NCBI RefSeq assembly: GCF_030767025.1
Contig: NZ_JASITE010000019.1
Span: forward strand, 60,927-124,926
Reading direction: 5' to 3'
Source: Nocardia sp. CC227C
Lineage (GTDB): Bacteria > Actinomycetota > Actinomycetes > Mycobacteriales > Mycobacteriaceae
Length of the DNA stretch: 64,000 nucleotides
Position numbers and translations under genes: made by a program. This document shows, piece after piece, positions 60,660-64,000 of the stretch; the stretch's first letter is position 1, and each line of letters begins with the position of its first letter. The notes under the pieces are model-generated. The model was not told where the DNA came from. It saw nothing but the letters and a program-made list of their open reading frames with translations, and ran no database searches.

Positions 60660-62063
60660 TCATTGGGTGGGGGCGCCCGGTGGGATGCCCCTCGCGGCGG
60701 TGCTGCCGCAGAACTCCTCGATGCGTTCGTCCAGGCGGCGGGCCTCGATCGCCTCGCGGAAGGCGGGTCCGGCCAGGCGCTGGCGCAGGCCGGTCAGGCG
60801 CTCCTCCAACTGGGCGATGCGCTTGTCCTCGTCGAGTTGCAGCACCGGTTGCAGGGCCTCGGTGGCCCCGTCGAGACTGCCGTTGATGAGGTGCGCGGCG
60901 GCGCTGTCCACCCGCGCGAGGGCCTCCGCCCCGTAGGAGCGCTGCTCGGTCGGACCGTTGGCGTAGAGCTCGATGGCGCGGCTGGTGGCGTGCAGCGCGG
61001 GTTCGGCCTGGCCCAGATGGATGTAGGTCGCGCCCGCGTAGTACTGGCTCTTGGGCTCGTTGAATCCGAAGACCCCGCCCACCTCGTCGTGCAGCGAGTC
61101 CTGGGCACCGCTGGAACCGCGGGCGGTCTCGGCGGCGCGGATGCAGTTCTCGGTGTCGGCGCTGCTGCCCAGCCGCGACCAGATGCGCGCCTCGATATTG
61201 TGCAGCCGCACCTGGGCCGTGGTGGATTCCGCGTACTCCTGCCCGTTCTGCGCCAACAGCACCGCGCGTCGCGGCCGCTCGGACCAGTACTCGATGAGCG
61301 CCTGCATGCCGCGAGTCCAGGCGCGTAATCCGTTGTGCCCGCATAGTTCCGCGTAAGCCCAAGCGGCCCTTGCCTGTTCGCCGGCGGCGTCGTAGTAGCC
61401 GAGGTCGGTGCTGGCATTGGCGAGCAGCCCGGACAGGGTGCCCGCCAGCAGATACAGGTGCGAGGTGTCGGCCGGTCTCTGATGCCCCTCGAGCAGCCGG
61501 TACACCCGGCGGCGCACGCGCAGCATCTCCACCATCATCGGGACGGGAGGCACGTGCACGTAATCGTTCGCGATGCGCGTGACATCGGCGTCGAGCTGTT
61601 CCAATGTGGTCGCTCCCACATTGGTGCTCTCGGCCCGCCCGGCGTGCTCACTTGCTTCATGGGCAGCCGCCATGATCAGATCCCTCTCCGAAATCGCCGC
61701 TAACGCATCGCCCCTCATCGCACCCGTATCCACGAGTGACAGTAGTTCCGCGTCGCTGGAATAAATGGCCTGCGCCGAACTGCTCTGGCGCACACTGAAA
61801 CCGGGCTCGGGACGGTCGATCAGAGGCTGATCGATCAATGCCGCGAACCGCGCCCGCACAACGTCGTCGGACCTGGCCAGGGAGGTGTCGAGGGCAGCCT
61901 GATTGATGGGGCGGGGATGCACCCGAATTCCCCCGGCTTCCCATTTCGACACCAAGCGTTCGTGGACACCGAGATGCGCCGCGAACTCTCGGATACTCAT
62001 CCGCTTGGCATCGCGAAGGGCGCGGGCCTCTTTACCTGACCAGTGCCGGACCACGATGTCCAT
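60660..62063 (-). CDS. XRE-family regulator with TPR-like C-terminus
   Basis: 467 residues. N-terminal HTH ALRDAKRMSIREFAAHLGVHERLVSKWEAGG (about 15-45). The C-terminal ~330 residues are helical with tetratricopeptide-like pairs (LLANASTDLGYYDAAGEQARAAWAYAELCG; YYAGATYIHLGQAEPALHATSRAIEL). This HTH-TPR design is common in actinomycete regulators. Divergent from the small gene at 62257, its probable target or partner. Start ATG 62063. Confidence 0.84.
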   Translation of the reverse strand: MDIVVRHWSGKEARALRDAKRMSIREFAAHLGVHERLVSKWEAGGIRVHPRPINQAALDTSLARSDDVVRARFAALIDQPLIDRPEPGFSVRQSSSAQAIYSSDAELLSLVDTGAMRGDALAAISERDLIMAAAHEASEHAGRAESTNVGATTLEQLDADVTRIANDYVHVPPVPMMVEMLRVRRRVYRLLEGHQRPADTSHLYLLAGTLSGLLANASTDLGYYDAAGEQARAAWAYAELCGHNGLRAWTRGMQALIEYWSERPRRAVLLAQNGQEYAESTTAQVRLHNIEARIWSRLGSSADTENCIRAAETARGSSGAQDSLHDEVGGVFGFNEPKSQYYAGATYIHLGQAEPALHATSRAIELYANGPTEQRSYGAEALARVDSAAAHLINGSLDGATEALQPVLQLDEDKRIAQLEERLTGLRQRLAGPAFREAIEARRLDERIEEFCGSTAARGIPPGAPTQ

Positions 62064-62256
62064 CCCTTCCGAACGAACTCCGATGTCCAGGGTACGAGCG
62101 TGTCGTGACATGGGCCACAAGCGAAACCGAGCTGGTATCACCGGGTCTACGCGCCGGTAACAGTGGCGGCGGAAGGGCAGCGTAAGGAGGGCGTGCGGGC
62201 GTTCTCACACCGCCGGTTCGGGGGCGACCCTGGATTCAGCAGGCAAGGAGTTCGGG

Positions 62257-62706
62257 GTGAATGCGGACAAGCTGAGGACCGTCGGGGACTGGGTGGCGTT
62301 CTACCGCCACGAGTTCGGGCTCCCGGTGATCGAGCGCGGCGGATTCGCGATGCTTCCGATTACCGGGCGAATAGGAGTTATCCACCTGCCGGTGGCACGG
62401 GCCGAGAAGGTCCGCGCCGCGCTGGAACAACAAGGGGAGTCGGCGCCCATGCTGGCTCGCCAGATCCGCTGGAGCTTTCTCGTGGTGCCCGATTCCCGGC
62501 CGGGCGAACAGATCCTCCAGGTGCTCAACCGTCTCGACATCGGCATACCGCCCACCGGTTCCGCCGTCATGCTGCCCACCGGCCTCGGGCAGTGGACGCG
62601 CGAGGGCTGCCACTGGGTGGTGCCGCCGAGTCGAGACAGCAAACTCCCACCGCTGTCGATGCTGATCACGACGGCTCTGGCGGTGGGGTCGGGTAGCGAG
62701 GACTGA
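62257..62706 (+). CDS. Unknown-family small protein, paralogue of 29100-29546
   Basis: 149 residues, family not recognised. DWxxxYRxxFGLP is at residues 11-23 and LPTGLGQWTREGCHWVVPP near 107-125, as in the protein at 29100, but the central part differs. No membrane or export signal. GTG start has AAGGAG upstream. Lies 193 bp from the divergent XRE/TPR regulator. Confidence 0.72.
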   Translation: MNADKLRTVGDWVAFYRHEFGLPVIERGGFAMLPITGRIGVIHLPVARAEKVRAALEQQGESAPMLARQIRWSFLVVPDSRPGEQILQVLNRLDIGIPPTGSAVMLPTGLGQWTREGCHWVVPPSRDSKLPPLSMLITTALAVGSGSED

Positions 62707-62720
62707 CGCCACCTCGCAAC

Positions 62721-62768
62721 CCACCGGGTCCGCCCCATTCCTGGCAGTCGACGGGGCGGACCCGGTGG
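62721..62768. terminator. Bidirectional terminator
   Basis: Perfect 16-bp stem (62721-62736 with 62753-62768), 16-base loop, between convergent stop codons at 62706 and 62772. Confidence 0.85.
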
Positions 62769-62771
62769 GGG

Positions 62772-63533
62772 TCACCCGCGCTGACGCGCGACCTCGCAGA
62801 GTGCGGCCACCCCGGCCGCATCGGTCGCGAAATGGTCGGAACCCTGTGGCGCACCGGGTTCGGCGAACGACACCTCCGCACCCTCGACCACCAGTCCCGG
62901 CACCGGACTGCGGACGGCGGCGTGCAGATCGCGCACCCCGGTGCGATCCAGCACCTCGGCGGCATTGTCGGCGCGCAGGCCACCGCACGCCATGACATCG
63001 ATGCGGCCCTGCGCCCGGGTCACGAGTTTCGCGATGAGCGTCGCGCCGTCGACGACCGAAGGCTGTCGGCCCGAGGTGAGCAGCCGGGTGAATCCGAGAT
63101 CCATCACCTGTTCGAACGCGATATAGGCATCGGCGCAGACATCGAAGGCGCGATGGAAGGTGACCTCCATATCCTCGGCTGCCTCGATGAGTGCGGCATT
63201 GGCGGCCATATCGACCCGGCCGTCTCCGTCCAGCACGCCGAACACCACCCCGGCCGCGCCGAGTCGGCGGACCTGGCCGATATCGGCGCGCATCAGCGCC
63301 ACCTCCGCGGCGGAGTAGTGGAAATCGCCGGGACGTGGGCGGATGAGCACGTGCACCCGGGTGTTCGAGGTGAGTTCGAGCGCCTTGGCGACCAGCGCCG
63401 GACTCGGGGTGAGCCCGCCCGCGCACAGTCCGGTGCACAACTCGATGCGATCCGCACCGGCACTCTCCGCCGCCTCCACACCGCCCAGCGTCTCCACCGC
63501 GATCTCGACCCGAACCGTTCCCGCCTCCGCCAT
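62772..63533 (-). CDS. cutC: CutC-family (copper homeostasis) protein
   Basis: 253 residues, TIM-barrel. Motifs VEIAVETLGGVEAAESAGADRIELC at the start, GGLTPSPAL, VHVLIRPRPGDFHYS, VTFHRAFDV, RLLTSGRQPSV and VMACGGLRADN. The family name comes from a copper phenotype in E. coli; its enzymatic role is unclear. Start ATG 63533. Confidence 0.93.
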   Translation of the reverse strand: MAEAGTVRVEIAVETLGGVEAAESAGADRIELCTGLCAGGLTPSPALVAKALELTSNTRVHVLIRPRPGDFHYSAAEVALMRADIGQVRRLGAAGVVFGVLDGDGRVDMAANAALIEAAEDMEVTFHRAFDVCADAYIAFEQVMDLGFTRLLTSGRQPSVVDGATLIAKLVTRAQGRIDVMACGGLRADNAAEVLDRTGVRDLHAAVRSPVPGLVVEGAEVSFAEPGAPQGSDHFATDAAGVAALCEVARQRG

Positions 63534-63938
63534 ACCTATCAGTATTGACCAGCTCGCACGGCTTCGCTTGCTGCCGGTTAGCCCGATGTGTGTTGTTCGA
63601 GTGGACCGGCGTCGCGGCCGACAGCCGTGGCCCGTGCGCCGATCACCGCGCGGACGGCCCCGCCTGCGCACAAGGCAGGAGTCGCCGCCGCAGCGGCCAT
63701 CGGCGCGCCGCGGTCGGCACCCACCCCTCCCGGCGTCGCTGATTCGGCGGCACAGCGCCGCACCCGGATGCCGCTTCGTCCCCGGAACAGCGATTCGCCG
63801 AGCGCGGCCTCCTCGTCCGACGCATCGGCGGCGGAGTGGCGGGGTGGCGGGTTGGCGACCGTGCGCGTGTTCGATTGCCGTGCAGGCGGGTGGCCGTTCC
63901 GGCACCACCCGCCCGACGTCTGTCGTCACCGCCGTGTG
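63534..63938. other. Non-coding or undetermined stretch at right edge
   Basis: Open frames here are short and mutually overlapping with arginine/proline-rich translations. I see no supported gene, RNA or promoter. Confidence 0.45.
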
Positions 63939-64000
63939 TGCGGCGTTCGAGCACCGTCGGCTGCGCGGCGTTCGAGCACGGTGAGCTGTGCGGCGTTCGA
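63939..64000. repeat. 25-bp tandem repeat cut by the right edge
   Basis: GCGGCGTTCGA recurs at 63940, 63965 and 63990, spaced exactly 25 bp. The array continues beyond the window. Confidence 0.8.

Overview
The window is about 70% GC and carries a mycolic-acid/arabinogalactan gene set whose order closely follows Mycobacterium tuberculosis Rv0206c-Rv0244c. This points to a mycolate-making actinomycete (Mycobacteriales). The low-complexity tails, the regulator/partner gene pairs and the GC-rich intergenic repeats fit Nocardia best. Organism and homologue assignments are made from remembered sequences; no database search was run.

Positions 1-27,000 form an envelope-lipid block. It starts with the left-truncated mmpL3 (trehalose monomycolate exporter), overlapping a NYN-domain gene and trmB. 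Divergent from these are an active GTPase and a degenerate-GTPase membrane partner, then pckG. An aldehyde dehydrogenase, two tiny ORFs, a methyltransferase (Rv0224c/MtrP-like), a GT4 glycosyltransferase (Rv0225-like), a polytopic membrane protein (Rv0226c-like), a MOP-type flippase with no counterpart in the mycobacterial order, a DUF3068 protein (Rv0227c-like), an acyltransferase (Rv0228/TmaT-like), the arabinofuranosyltransferase AftD and its small membrane partner follow. Together they can export, acetylate and assemble cell-wall glycolipid and arabinan.

Positions 27,000-31,400 hold isochorismate synthase, a universal stress protein and an ADP-ribosylglycohydrolase coupled to a small protein of unknown family. 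Positions 31,400-43,000 hold a fatty-acid module (fadA2 divergent from fabG4-htdX, a TetR regulator, lpqI, gnd, a VanW protein, fadE5). Palindromes with shared TTAC(T/C)C half-sites lie in front of fadA2/fabG4, tetR and fadE5, suggesting common control.

Positions 43,000-54,800 are mixed housekeeping and accessory genes: hydrolases, methyltransferases, a crotonase, a MazEF-type toxin-antitoxin pair, lipoproteins, tRNA-Gly(CCC), ctaD and dcd. Positions 54,800-64,000 hold a membrane-anchored Hsp70-like protein, a YibE/F-type membrane protein, an aminotransferase, an XRE/TPR regulator divergent from a paralogue of the small protein at 29,100, and cutC.

The non-coding fraction is unusual: at least seven intergenic tandem-repeat blocks with different unit lengths, and one dispersed ~117-bp element present twice whose stem is kept by G-U wobble substitutions. 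No CRISPR, insertion sequence, prophage or rRNA was seen.
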